Source: Fasciola hepatica
Lineage: Eukaryota > Platyhelminthes > Trematoda > Plagiorchiida > Fasciolidae
DNA length: 64,000 nt
NCBI GenBank assembly: GCA_948099385.1
Contig: CANUEZ040000113.1
Location: 10,118,501 to 10,182,500 of the forward strand
Reading direction: 5' to 3'
Positions within the stretch are counted from its first letter, which is position 1, and each line of letters begins with the position of its first letter. This document shows, one piece after another, positions 34,621 through 46,930 of the stretch. The translations under genes and the position numbers were made by a program. Below the pieces are notes generated by a model. That model ran no database searches and had not been told where the DNA came from. It saw only the letters and a program-made list of their open reading frames with translations.

Positions 34621-35740
34621 TATTTCAAGGATTGAGGCGGAGTTTTGGTTTCGGAGTTAACGAAACTACCCCAGATAATCTGGGTTAGTGAGCACATTCC
34701 CAGGGAATGGTATGAATCTATGATTGTACCGATTTACAAGAAAGATGACAGATCCTCTTGTGAAAACCACAGAGGAATTCGTTTGATAACTATCACATCA
34801 AAACTTCCCACCGGGCTTGTTATCCACCGATTACCCAGTGCTTGCGAAATATTTACGCGTGATAACCAAGTCGATGTTAGTCTCGGTAGGGGTTGTGTAG
34901 ACCACTTATTTACACTTCGACAATTCTTAGAGAACAGGCACATATTCCTTAGGCCCACAATTTATATTTTTCTTGATCTGTAGGCAGCGACGATTCAGTT
35001 GACCGCACAGTTCTCTGGTACTGCCTGTCACCGAAAGGTGTGCCAAAGAAATTTCATTTCCAATGCCTGTATGCAAACAGCCGAAGCTGAGTTCAACGCG
35101 GAATGCAGTGTTCGTCAGAGTTGTTCTCTCTCACCTATCCTGTTCGGTTTTGTAACAGAAATGTTTCATGAAATAGCCCTATCGTGCTAAAATAGCAGCA
35201 TCAATAGTCGCTGAAACAGTAAACTGTCCGACCTCCAAAACGCGGACGATATTGTTCTTTTGAGTGAAGATCCATATACTTTGGAAGCTTTCTTAGATAG
35301 CATTCAAAACAGTGTGGCGTTGTTTGGGATGCGTTTAGCACCTTCAAAGTATAAACACTGCAGCAGGACTGAGTTGACTCTGCGCCAAGGGAAGCTCTAG
35401 CTGAGGTAGATAGATTTTGTTACCTGGGCAGTTACATCTCACCAGGTGGATATATATCGGGTGAAGCATCGTAGTGTATACATAAGACGGGTTTGGCTTT
35501 TGCCAACCTAGGTCATCTGTGGCGTGACATCCGGTTGTCTGTTAAGGGTCGAGTGTACACTGCGGTGGGTAGGTCCCTTCTTCTGTAGGGCACAGAAACA
35601 TGTCCGTTAAGACTGTCGGTGTTCGAGCATCGATGTCTTCGTAGCTTTGCCCAAATATAATGGAAACACCGTATCAGGACTAGCGAGGTTAAACATAGGA
35701 TGTTGAGAATCAGAGGTCAGTCTCTGGATCATGTACCAAG
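34620..35740 (+). mobile_element. RTE-type LINE, reverse transcriptase and C-terminus (decayed)
   Basis: The RT is recognisable by LVSELTKLPQIIWVSEHIP, REWYESMIVPIYKKDDRSS, ENHRGIRLITITSK and GRGCVDHLFTLRQFLENRH. YIFLDL is followed by a stop where the first catalytic Asp block lies. Next come SVRQSCSLSPILFGF, then NADDIVLLSEDP, in which the usual YADD is NADD. FGMRLAPSKYKHCSRTE follows, and after frame changes the C-terminal region with FANLRHLW-like and SIKGRVYTA-like segments to about 35700. Several stops and shifts make it non-functional. Confidence 0.8.
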
Positions 35741-35759
35741 TCTAAATAAATTGAGGTAC

Positions 35760-35961
35760 TCATCAGAGGCCAGGGATTTTTGATGTCCCAAGCCCTGGAT
35801 TTCCTTTCTGATCTGCTCCTAATTAGCTGGATTTGTTGAATAACTTCATTGTACGTGTGTTTGAAGGGGCATAGTAGAGCCTGACACTGAAAGCCAGCTA
35901 AACTGTCGTAAAGTAGTCCGCCCAACCTTCCAGGCGCCGCTTCTGTTTTTGAATTAACCAA
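35760..35961 (-). mobile_element. possible LINE fragment, opposite strand
   Basis: On the minus strand a short piece (QKRRLEGWADYF) resembles the segment just upstream of RT in RTE-type LINEs. It sits directly beyond the 3' end of the plus-strand LINE, in convergent orientation. The match is short, so the call is weak. Confidence 0.25.
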
Positions 35962-37003
35962 CAGTCAGCCTCACAGATTGTTTAATTAGCACCTAGTGAC
36001 ATTTTACCGGTGACTCGAATGCGATAGAACAGCTTGCGAGAATTTCCCACGGTGGCTACACGTGCAATCTTTGATGCTCCTTGTTACAACCAGATTTCGC
36101 AGTATCTACAATGACTCGCGTTACATGCACATCTTATCACGATTGGTGATTCGTAAAACTCGCTCTTAGCTGGGATCGACCGGCTTGTGTCGAGAAGGCA
36201 CAGAGATTCAGCAGGAATCCAGGGTCATGTGGTACAACGGAACAAGCTATAACCTACAAGACAATCGGAATGAAAATAATTATTAATAAGTGACCAGTGC
36301 TTGTTTTTACCAGCAGTTTGAGCTGTATCTTGTTTTTCCGTCAACACGTTTTGGGAGACGAATAAACATGACAGACGGGGAAGCCTGTTACAATCTAACT
36401 GTCTTTGAAGCGTGTATCCTGGTTGTGAGGGCATGGTCAGACACATCGGACGGTAGACCGTTTAGTAACGTTGCTGACTTTGCGTCAGCACCGGTCCCTA
36501 CCAAGCCCACAAAACCACAATCGACAGGATAGCCGACAACATAAAAATTCTTTGATTTTTTCAGGAAAAGAAAAACAGTTAGCAAGCCGAACTGAGTTCT
36601 CACTTCAGTTAGTGGGACGGGATAAAAAACAGGGTGGCCACCGAAGCACACGTACAGCTTAGTATAAACCATTGCGTAGTCGGAATCGAGGAAGGTGCTC
36701 AGGCATGAGCGACAGTCATGTGTCTAACCTCGTCCTTTGTGGCTAGTAGCAATGTGGACGATCCGGATCCACTGCTGGCTCGAAGAGAGCAGACACCATG
36801 TGGTACACTGGCGCGCCTCGTCCGGGTACAGCTGACTGACTCAAGCATGAATATCTCCAGCTAAAATCATGGAATTTGTAAGATGTCGCGAGGCCTTTGG
36901 AGAAGGTTATTTTGGATTGCAACTAGATTGCGGCCGGCGACTTCATAGGCCGAAGCAAAGAACAGGTGACGTCTGTCAGATGAGCGACAGCTATCGTTGC
37001 ACG
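35962..37003. other. no recognisable gene
   Basis: Short overlapping open frames on both strands around 36290-36670 show no conserved domain. No element end could be defined. Confidence 0.4.
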
Positions 37004-37065
<62 letters not shown>

Positions 37066-37080
37066 AGAGAGAGAGAGAGA
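37004..37080. repeat. compound (TA)n-(GA)n microsatellite
   Basis: About 60 bases of TA repeats with one G interruption near 37024, followed by eight GA units. Confidence 0.95.
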
Positions 37081-37559
37081 ACTGAATACTCAGTGCATAT
37101 GTCTTGGCTTTCCATTAATTTTGAAACAAAGATTTTCCAAATTCCATCAGAAGTATAGCGGAACTAGTCAAATAATTGTTTTGTGACTGGTTTGTCGAAC
37201 GAACACCCTCTCTGTTGTGTCGGTTCATGTGGTCACGTACGCGATCAGACAGTCTCACACGCACGCAGCTTTATTGGCGGTCTGTTGAATGAAGCCAGTG
37301 CTTCGAATTGTAGAATATGCCCATCGATTCAGTGAGCAGCCGGTGGCAATAAAGGCCCTCAATAAGAATTTGAAGTTCACCGTCAGGTTCGCTGATACGA
37401 AAGAAGTAATCGAGTTTATTTAGGAATGTGCACGCAACATTCGGTACCCTAAAACCAGCTGGAAGGCACTGCGCAAGTGCCATGTGATACTCAATGTCCG
37501 ATCGCTCAGGCATCATGCGCTCAATCAACTTGACGCGGCCAAATCCAGTTTAGACTAAA

Positions 37560-39030
37560 TGGAAAGCTGGTGAGTAGATACGAAACGAATGTTGGAGAAT
37601 TGCCAGAAGGTCATCGAGAAGCATTCCGGGACTTTGTGGATTCAGTTTGTCGAAAAGCTCGGAGAAAGAACCGACGGAATTTCCTCAGCAGCCTGGAAAC
37701 ACGAGCACCACCGTCCAGATTACCGGCAGATCCAGAAACGTATGTCCACAATCATTCTTCAGTGACACTTAGTAAATCACAATATGAGGGTTTATCTCTC
37801 GGACCTAGGTTTTGCACTACTCAACCACGTTATCATCAGATGGAAATTGAAACTCTGTTTGAAAGTGGAATGAGCAAGCATCATCTGAATTAGTTGATGG
37901 CCTTAAAACATCCCTTGTTTATGAATGTCAAAAGTATCACGCCCCTAGATCTCCGTTGAGCGGAATAATAACTAAGCAACTTCAATGAGCTGTCGAAGAA
38001 TACTGGATAATCAAGGTTTACCACTAATAAAACCGGATAAAGGTGTCGGCTGTGCTGTACTAGACGGAAACCACTATGACAAAAAAATGATGACTATTTT
38101 GTCTGATGAGAGCAAGTTCACTTACCATCCAGGTAAAACAGACAAAACACAAAAAGCCGAGACTATGTTGATAGAGATCTTTATTCAGCTTAAATCAGAA
38201 AATGCTATTTCCAAAAACGCTGTACGACAACCTTGTTCCCTGCGGCTCCCAGCCACCAAAAAACACAAACCAAGTATACCCCTAAGACCGGTGGTTGACA
38301 TGAGCACTTCAGCCTATCACGCCACAGCTCAGTGGATTGCAGAAATTCTTGAACCTGTGCGCAAGTCACTAGCAAAGTATGGTATGAAAGATTCGTTCTC
38401 TTGTGGAAATGATAAAACATCAGTATATCTCTGAACGGAATAAGCTCCCCTAGATGTGGAATCCCTATTCACAAATGTTCCGTTGATCGAGACGGTAGAT
38501 TTCATCTGTGAATACTTGACCGAAGATTATAATATACTCGAAATTCCTGTGGCCAAGCTAGAAGAACTAATTCTAAGATGTACATGGAATGTACAATTTC
38601 TGTACAATAGAAAAATACAGGCAGAAAAACGGAGCAGCAATGGAATCACCGCTTGGATCCCTTCTGGCGGACATATTATTAGCCAAACTCGAAAGATGAA
38701 CGTAACGCAGCACCATCGGCAGTTTATATATGCACACCAGATATATGGACGACACTTTCATAATTTGCGACTGAGCGAAAGACCCTACCGAACTACTGCG
38801 GACATTCAACAACACCCAAGCAATGACTACATCTACAGGGCAGACAGACGGACAATTTCCTCGCTTTTCTTGATGTGGGATTACGTAGAATGGAGGACGG
38901 ACATAAAGAAAGGAGGGTGTATCGGAAATGTATATGGTGTAACAAGGACGAAAACACAAGGTAGGATACTCGTATTTCAACAGCCAAACAAGTCATTTAA
39001 ATAAGCTCTTTTCCGGACTGTGCGGCACAA
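37560..39030 (+). mobile_element. Penelope-like element, N-terminus and RT (decayed)
   Basis: This is the most complete PLE 5' half in the window. It reads YVHNHSSVTLSKSQYEGLSL with GPRF (about 37740-37830) and LIKPDKGVGCAVLDGNHY with ILSDESKFT (38020-38120). KHKPSIPLRPVVDMS lies near 38270, DVESLFTNVPLIETVDFICEY at 38455, and MESPLGSLLADILLAKLER at about 38640. The catalytic box is YMDD (RYMDDTFIICD, about 38740), then FLAFLDVGLRRMEDG and VYRK. The catalytic aspartates are retained, but stops after LAKLER and several frameshifts break the frame. The RT tail fades near 39030. Confidence 0.85.
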
Positions 39031-39352
39031 ACATCGCTTGAGTCCTTCGGCTGCATTCTGGCCAGTTGCCCGTGTCCGATAGCTTGCCTCACTTGCGCGT
39101 CATTTTCCTTCGGTTGTTTCAATTATCTCACTTGACCGCCTGATCGGCAGCCGATCACCTAGACTATCTTGCTGGTTGCCGTAGATCCCGCTGCTCCCCC
39201 TCTGGTAGTCCGTAAGCCTCCTCATGTCTGCTTCGTGAAGCCTCCGACATATTTACCGTCTGTTCTTTTGTCTGTGGCCCTCGTTTGGTTCGTCCGTTCG
39301 CCTTGATATCCAAGTCGTCCACTTTCCCCAGCACTCCCCGTTACAATGGTTG
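39030..39352. repeat. non-PLE stretch between two PLE pieces, containing dispersed repeat copy 2
   Basis: About 320 bases interrupt the PLE reading. The last 135 (39215-39352) match 4425-4562 and end precisely where PLE coding resumes. The CT-rich core is the best-conserved part. The rest has no match in the window. Confidence 0.6.
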
Positions 39353-40180
39353 GGGCAATCTACACATATCCTAAGTTTTTTCCCCTTACGGTACAAAAGA
39401 AACCTAGTGACCTGTCTGACCCACAGAACTAGGAGAATCTGTAGTCCTGACAAGTTTGCTCAAGAACTAGAACACATACGTGACACATTACTAAAATAGG
39501 TTATAAAAACCATTTATTCGTCAACATGTGGGAGAGAGAATGCTCAAAATGAAATTGCAAATTGCCAAGTAAATGATGTCTTTTTAACTGTTCCTTTCAA
39601 GGGTGACAAAACCTCAGAAATACTAGAGCTACACATATCTAAGGCCCTCGGGAAGTCCTTCCCCGCTGCACATGTCCGAATAATAACAAATACCAAGCCT
39701 TTCATCATTCATCAATCCAAGGACAGGTTGCCTTATCAGTCTCAATTTGTTAATCTATATGAGTTTACGTGCTCTTGTAGTGCACAGTATATTGGACGAA
39801 CGAGGAGACGCTTGTCTAAGGGTATATCAGAACAAGTCCTGGCTTTTTTAAGCAAACGAACGGTTCGGACTATCAATAGACCAGTCCTACATCTGGTGGA
39901 TAGCGGACATCAAATCGACACAGTGACAGCTTTCAAACCAGTCCTGTAAACTCCCAGAGGTCACACGGAAGGATAATGCAGGTGGTTGCCAATGACATCA
40001 GAAGACATTGCAATTCGACTATTAAAGCCAGAATTGTGCAAGCAACGTAACCTAGCGCAACAGTTGTTGTTGCCGTGGTCGAAACAATTGATTCCCTTAT
40101 GGTTCCCATGTACAAATTCTCTCCAGCCCCGTACATCTTTTTTATACCTCCGTTTTTCACATCTGTCTTTTCACGCTATT
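39353..40180 (+). mobile_element. Penelope-like element, RT tail, linker and GIY-YIG (decayed)
   Basis: Coding resumes with WLGQSTHILSFFPL, YKRNLVTCLTHRTRRICSPD and KFAQELEHIRDTLLK, the usual RT tail. The linker follows with VPFKGDKTSEILELHISKA and FPAAHVRI. The GIY-YIG domain has YEFTCSCSAQYIGRTRRRLS, an intact YIG with its basic follow-up, but the later EH is EQ. The C-terminal block is LLKPELCKQRNLAQQLLLPW near 40025-40080. This segment overlaps in domain position with the end of the preceding PLE piece by about 30 residues, so they are probably two insertions rather than one interrupted copy. Confidence 0.8.
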
Positions 40181-43100
40181 TGGTAACACATTTCCCACTT
40201 ATTCTCCTTCACACAACGCACAAGATTCATCAAGTTGAAGCATCTTGTCAAGTTACCGGATTTGTTGCTCACTTACTCACTCTGCTATCTAAAGTTGCAC
40301 ACATACTCTGCTTTACCCAGTACTATATGTGTAAATGCCCGAAGTGTGTATATCGAAAAGGAATTTATTCGTGCTATAAGATTTTTAATGAATCGATGGG
40401 CATAATCTATGATTTGAAATCCCCATCTTTGAGCAAATAAACAATTTTCGTATGCTCTTCATCTTCTACGTCCGTCCCTCCACCCTTGAACAGACCAGAA
40501 ACCCGATGAATACTAGTAGATGGTTCACTTGCTTGTTTGACCGCTTTCGTACGTCTGAACTGATGCTCTAATAAATGGATCTATTGCACACTGTGTTCCC
40601 ACCTTATATACGAACACAACAGTTTGGGTGACAGGGCGACAGATTCATTTGGCCTCGATCCTAGGCCATGGAAATTGAAGTTTATGGACCAAACGCTTTT
40701 GGGCTCAAAGGTCAGGGGTCAGCTGCATGATTCTAATTGCCTCAACCATCGCTAGGGTGTGCAACTGAACACGCTCGTATTTGTTTGTGGGGACACGATA
40801 CACAAGTTTGAAAGCCGTACACATCAGATTTCATAGTGATAGAATTTTTCCAAGTTTATGAGTCTTAGCAAAAGAGAGTGGTTCGACATTCAGAATACAT
40901 TGAAGAATCAAGGGAGAGATCACTCTGATCGGAAAAAAGCAAAACGATCCAAAGATTAGAAGATATATGACTTAAGCCATCTGTAAGTGGTACATATTGG
41001 CACACGGCTTCATATTGAGCACTTTTATTGAAGTCCAAGAGGAGCTAGAGGTAGCCCACTGAAGTAACTAAATGAAAGAAGGCCAAGATAGTACCCAGGA
41101 GAGCACCAGAGTTAGAAATGTGGAATGATTTACTGCAAAGTCTAGTTTTGTCGATTCGTCTCGAAAATAGTCCGTTATCTGTAACAATAAAATCGTTTGG
41201 AACCAAAAACAAGAATCTTCCCGAAAAATAATAACTGAAGTAATTGATAAATATATTCAAGAAACTGATAAGCTAAAATCCAAGGAATGCGTAACTCTCC
41301 AAACATGCCAGTCAATTTACAAGAGTATTGTCACGTGAAAAAGTGTATTATCGATATACTACTTGAGACCCGCAATTGTGAAAGTTAAAGGAGAGAAAAC
41401 ATGTAACCGTAGAATAAAAAAAATCAGGACGATGTTCACTTACGGGGTATTAGTTTCGATTCAGCTGAAACTAACAATCCACTAGAGGTGGCTACTGTCC
41501 TAGCGTAAGAACAGAAACCAGTGAATTCATTCAGTGGTTTACTCACAATCAATTGGTACAGCTTATGATAAACCCGGATAGAAGTGAGACCTCGAACAAT
41601 AACAGGATACGATGAGCCATTTTATTCACGGTGCATATTGGTATGGATACAGATGTATTCAGAATAGTGATAGTTGTATTTGTTTCTAATCGAACTACTG
41701 AATCTAGTCAAGTTCAGACGCTACCATCAATCTACCAGCATCCGTCTATTGAACTATCACGTAACTTGAGCTTACGACAGAAAACGTTACAGAAGACATA
41801 TTCACACTGAAATAAACCAGGTGCCATTGGTTACAAAATCTATACGTATTAGTGAACTACGGATCGAGTATGATTCCTCCGGAATTTTTCTTGACACTCT
41901 GGCATTGAGTTTACCATCGTTTGTTCTCCTTTTGACTTCAATGTACGGTGTACGTAACCCATCGACTCCTTCCCCTGGAGTGGAGAATTTAGTTTGGATA
42001 CAGATTCAATCCGGAATATTTGGGTGTGATTGCGTGAGTTGAACCTATGAGTTACTCAAACTTTCGCATTAGTGCAAGCAAATAACGAAAAAACGACTAT
42101 GTTTGTGTCCATTTCTTTGCAAATATATGTTTTAACACGAACCTCGTAGACTATCACCCTGACAATCAACAGGTTTTTGTTGAATAAGGGGAACATTTCA
42201 CTGGAAGCGGTGACTTGGTACCCACCAAAGGTGCTGCGCTAATTAACAATAACTGTGTAGGTTAGACCTCGAATTTCAGTGATGTGTTTTTGGAGGGGAA
42301 TTTCGATTCTCAGATGGCTATTTGAGCCTCCAATAGTCGACCAAACAGCAAGCGTTTGTCAGTAAAATTACTAATTCGCAAAAAAATACTCTTTGTGATA
42401 AGAATTCTTTTGAGTATTTCATCCAGGCTTCACTTCGGCCGATAGTCACACTATTTTGAGTTAGACTGATTAACAATAAAACGTCGAGAGGTTGGAGATA
42501 GTGATTTTCTGAAAGGCTTCATCATGATATTTTTGGGAAAAATTCAATAAACAGTGTCCTCTATTACAATAAAGCACCGGAGAAAGCCAGTCCTCATAAT
42601 TCGGCATCAACAGCTAGCAAGTGATTACACAATTATCTCTCTAATGGAACTTACTCCTGCAAGAGGATAAATCGGCATCTTAGATGTATGTGATGATGGA
42701 ATTTTACGGGTTTCGACCGGTGGCTAGGTCGGCGCACAGTGGAATTAAGTTCTTACGCTAGACACGAATTCGTAATGAAGGCCTAGATCTTTTACGACCG
42801 TGTTGACTGTGTTGACCCACGTCTTAAGTTGATCACTAAGGAGACACATCCATTCTGGAGACGGTTAAGGTACCAGACTTCTCCTTATGGGTTCAGCCTT
42901 TCGGTCGACTAAACGAACAGTTGAACCATTAGACACTGCCATTGAGGAAGCTAGAGCTCCACTTTCGTATTCGAGCAGCATTGTTGTACAGCGGAGTTTT
43001 GGGATGCAACCATACTGCGGAACCTTTGCTGTTTGTCAGATGCAACAGTGGTCAAAAGACTCCGGCTCTTTCGCGTTCCCCACCATCAATGATCATGTGT

Positions 43101-44400
43101 CATGTCACGGAATGAATAAAGGACCAGTAAAGGGGCAGCTTCGTGCGGAGGTTTACTTCACTAAGGGACCAGATTAGTTTACAAAGTTACAAGAGCGCTC
43201 TCGTTGCACAATCGAAGCGAAGTTTGGTTTCATCATCAGACCATTAGTTTAGTTGTATGATAAACCCAAGTCAATTTAAATGGCAAACAGATTCCAAGAT
43301 TTGGTTGTTAAAGTGAAAAGGACGTGCAGCATCAAGGGAGGCCATGAGAATCACGATTTTTTGGTGTTTATCTCCAGACCGATCGCTCTGACCTCACAGC
43401 GAGTGCGGTTAAGAGAGGGTTGAGGGTTTAAACTCGAAGACCTAAGAAATTACTTGCACACTGGAAAAAGCTTTGGGCTGAAAAGGTAAGATATCAAAAT
43501 TTCCAAATGAAGGTAGTCCGTTTCCAGTTGACTGAGGTAGTACCAAAGCGCACCTAAATGAACTCAGAGTTATGGTTCACTGGAAATTTTATTTCTTTTC
43601 TAATTTATCTATGCATGGGTAATAATTGTCATGGATACAAAAGAGTTGTTAGATGGCCCAATTACTAGAGAATGAATCTCGACCTTCGCACACAAACAAA
43701 TTCAAGCATTGCATAGTTCGCCGAATAATGAATTATAGGTACCAATCTAAGTATTTCTGAGTTCAGTTGCCACTAGCTATCGATTAAAAAACATTCATTT
43801 CCGGATAGGTCTCAACTTCAGTGGTCTAAATAATTGTCAACGGGAAGGCAATAGATAACTTGATCATCTAATCATAATAAAACAAAACCTATTTATGTCA
43901 GAAAGCTGAGGTCAGAAAATCATTAGGCTAGGTAAATTTGGAGTGCATCGCAACAACTGGCTCATTTAGTTTGTCCGAAATTGAATGAAATATGCGAGAA
44001 TGTCACCAATCTGTTGCAATCACACCTGTTCAGTGTTCATTTCAAAGTTCACGTAGTAAGGGTTCGTGGAAAAATGATTACATTCCGCGCTAACAAAAGA
44101 ATATTTTATTCGTTTTACGTCAACATCTTCGAGGCCCCGTCGATTTCATTTTCTGAGGTTCGCAATTGCAATGAAAGACGGTTCGACCGGTCAGTGAAGT
44201 ATCAGAGATCGCCTATTCATGGTCCAAGTTCGCTTCTCTAATCCTCCTTCGAATTTTCTTGATCAAATTTTAGAAACCAAAGCGTATACACATTTCATTC
44301 ACACCAAAAAAATCTCAGGGTTGGAATAGTTATTGGACTGTTTTAGTTTAAATCCATGTTATATCAGTGAAATTCTATGAAACTGTATATCACGTGAAGG
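40180..44400. other. long non-coding stretch, no recognisable gene
   Basis: The first few hundred bases, pyrimidine-rich, may be PLE 3' untranslated sequence. Beyond that only short open frames occur: 40075-40440 (+), 41821-42042 (+), 42887-43177 (+) and 43981-44241 (+). None has a known motif or a convincing pair of splice sites. I see no element ends or RNA genes. Confidence 0.45.
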
Positions 44401-44409
44401 GTTCAATAG

Positions 44410-44760
44410 ATGGACAAACGAGAAAACACAACAAAACCAAACTGCGTGATTGATAAACACATTTTGACCATGGACCTGATGAAAACTGACAAAACACGGG
44501 GAAAACAATACACATCCGGTCTTGTTTTAGGCCCAGTTACAATTTTTTCTTCCCTCCCCTCACCCTTTCTTTCTTTGTCATTATTATTTTTCATCACTTC
44601 CTACTTGTCTACTTGGTTCCATCCTCTGACTTATCATGATATGTTGTGATGTACTGGCATAATTATAAACCAATGGAAAGGAGCCTGTTCGCCAAACTGT
44701 ACCCTCCAAATATGTTCACTGGGGATTTTCGGACTTATATTATTGGTATTATGTATCTGA
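44410..44760 (+). mobile_element. PLE 3' end (solo)
   Basis: A CT-rich stretch is followed by the blocks TACTGGCATAATTA, GAGCCTGTTCGCCAAACTGT and GTTCACTGGGGATTTTCGG. The same blocks, in the same order, follow PLE coding at 10.6 kb and occur at 46.8 kb. No RT or endonuclease coding precedes it here, so it looks like a severely 5'-truncated insertion. Confidence 0.5.
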
Positions 44761-46020
44761 GCAAAGTTTCTCGACTACACGTTGTTTCCGAGAATAATAT
44801 GATGTGGTAAGGTAAAGTGAAACTGGATCCACTACTGCTTTTTGGCTTCCGAAGAGCTGGCATTTCCCCTGTGTTTTGACACCGAAAACGTAAGCAAATG
44901 TGCTATTAATTTTTTTCTCTTCTATTAACTTACTTATTTTCCCGTTCACCCCAAAAAATATATAAACGTTACTTAAAGTACGGGAACATTTGGCTGAGAG
45001 TTTCAAAACCATTCACCCTCCTATCGATTTATCCAATATGGAGACAGATACGACATTCCGCTTGTACCCAATCAATAATCATGCATCCAAATTAAAGAAA
45101 AACATGTACATATAGGTACAGTGAAGAAGAGCTGCCAGTAAACATCTCTGAATATGCGAATTGTTGTAATGTCACTAAGATATGGTTAGTCACAAAATAA
45201 ATCTTCAACCTCATTGTACTCTTAGAAATGCTTTCCTGTCGGACACTAGACTGCATTAGATGTGTCACATTTACAACGGATGTGTTTCTTATATGATTGC
45301 AAGTGTACATAACAATGGAGTTAAATAAAATGATAGGCACGCTAAAGTTCAATTTTGGTCGGTCCTGATGCTTACAGACTGGTAACAACCACGTACCAGG
45401 TTATGAAGAGGAGGAACGCCTAAATCCCCCAATTGGTCACAGTGAATACGATCACATCAGTGTGTCAGAACTGAGATCGGTTTGGAGTGTATCGAAAAAT
45501 CGACGCACCATATGAAAAGTTATAGTAAAATTTTATTATATAATAACACGGAGTAATCAAAATCTTTGGTAGTTTGTCAACCTCTCGGTCACTACAGGTA
45601 ATCTTTTTCAAGACTGGTTTTACAACCGGCGATAATTTTCGAAATAGAAGGAGAACTCGGAACATTAACTCTACTTGGTTGTGAAATACCCTAATCGAAG
45701 GTAATAGAAAAGGCCGCCAACTCGAACATACTGGGAATTTACGTATCCGACTTCAGTGAACAATGGGCTAGTTGAATGATGACCTTGAAAGAGTATATCT
45801 TCAGTGTGTCACATATTCTCGCATGTAAAGTGCAATCGGAAGAAGTGGGCCAAGCCAGTTGGATTTGTGTTACCAATATATTAAATGTTGTTTCTCTTAC
45901 CGGCGAAGAATCAAAGTGAATCAAGTCAAGAAAGACGGTGATTTCGGTTCAAATAAGCGGTACTGATGGGGCAAACAAGAATAAAACAAATAAACATATG
46001 AACCTGAACAGTTATCTAAC
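44760..46020. other. no recognisable gene
   Basis: AT-rich sequence with short minus-strand frames (44749-45012, 45092-45388, 45465-45665) that lack motifs and clear splice boundaries. Confidence 0.4.
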
Positions 46021-46229
46021 CCTTGGTCAAAAAGGAGACCGCGTCAAAAGTTGTAACGCCTCGAGGGGTTCGAGACCTGAAATCAAAGTGTCCGTCAAAT
46101 GCTAGCTCGAACATGTATCACAAGCACAAAAGAATACTGAAGATGAGTGGAACGTTTACTGAGCGTGGCGCGGCACGAGAGCGGCAGAAATCGGCATGGA
46201 GGATATAACCAATGGTATCCATCGACAGG

Positions 46230-46930
46230 GTACAAAGAGGGATATGTACACACAAGTCCATGGTCCAAAGTTTTCTGTTTAACAAATAATAGTCAACAAC
46301 TGGATATGGAGGTTGTTAGTGAGAGTCCGTTTGATCATCTAACAGGTCTCATTCTGTCCTCTTCGTAAGAGTTAGACAAACTGCAATCCAAGTTAATGAA
46401 ATCATGTTGCTAATATCGCGAAAATCGACCATTGGCAGAAGGGATATTAACGTCGGAGCATCTGAAGCGCCTGAAAGAATTGCATGCTAATAGAGATGTT
46501 TTGTTGTCAAACCATATGAAGGTGTTGGTATCGTAATTCTCAATAAATCGGACAACATGGAGATGAAAATGCTAATGAATGATGCTTCTATTTTAAGTAG
46601 ACCCACTCTGGGAAGAATGAGAGGTCTCTTAGAGAAAAATAAAGTTCAACGAAAATAAGACCCCTGGTGAAGAAGAAAATGATCGAGGCGATGATCTTCG
46701 AAAGGACACGACAAAATGAGACGGCAACACGAACATCCCACAATGTGATTATTTCTACGTGCACTCACTCACACGCAGACACTTTTAGGCATCATCATTC
46801 CCTTTCTTTTACTGTGAGTCATTTATAATGTTACATATCGGTATGAGCAAAAATAAATGAAAACGAGCTTGTTCTCCACATTGTTTCTTCTAGATGTGTT
46901 CTACGGAATTCTTTTAGACAATAAAATAAG
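46230..46930 (+). mobile_element. Penelope-like element, N-terminal RT fragment joined to 3' end
   Basis: The plus strand gives LTSEHLKRLKELHANRDVLL, then with a frame change EGVGIVILNKSDNMEMKML, the DKG/NKSD block of PLE RT in decayed form (about 46440-46600). Weaker N-terminal similarity begins near 46230. The palm and endonuclease are absent. About 120 bases later a PLE-like 3' end appears (CATATCGGTATGA, GAGCTTGTTCTCCA, GTGTTCTACGG). The copy has therefore lost its middle, or two truncated copies lie side by side. Confidence 0.55.

Noticed and set aside
39030..39352. Insertion splitting a single PLE copy at 37.5-40.2 kb
   Set aside because: The RT tail is represented on both sides with about 30 residues of overlap, so two separate PLE fragments fit better than one interrupted copy.
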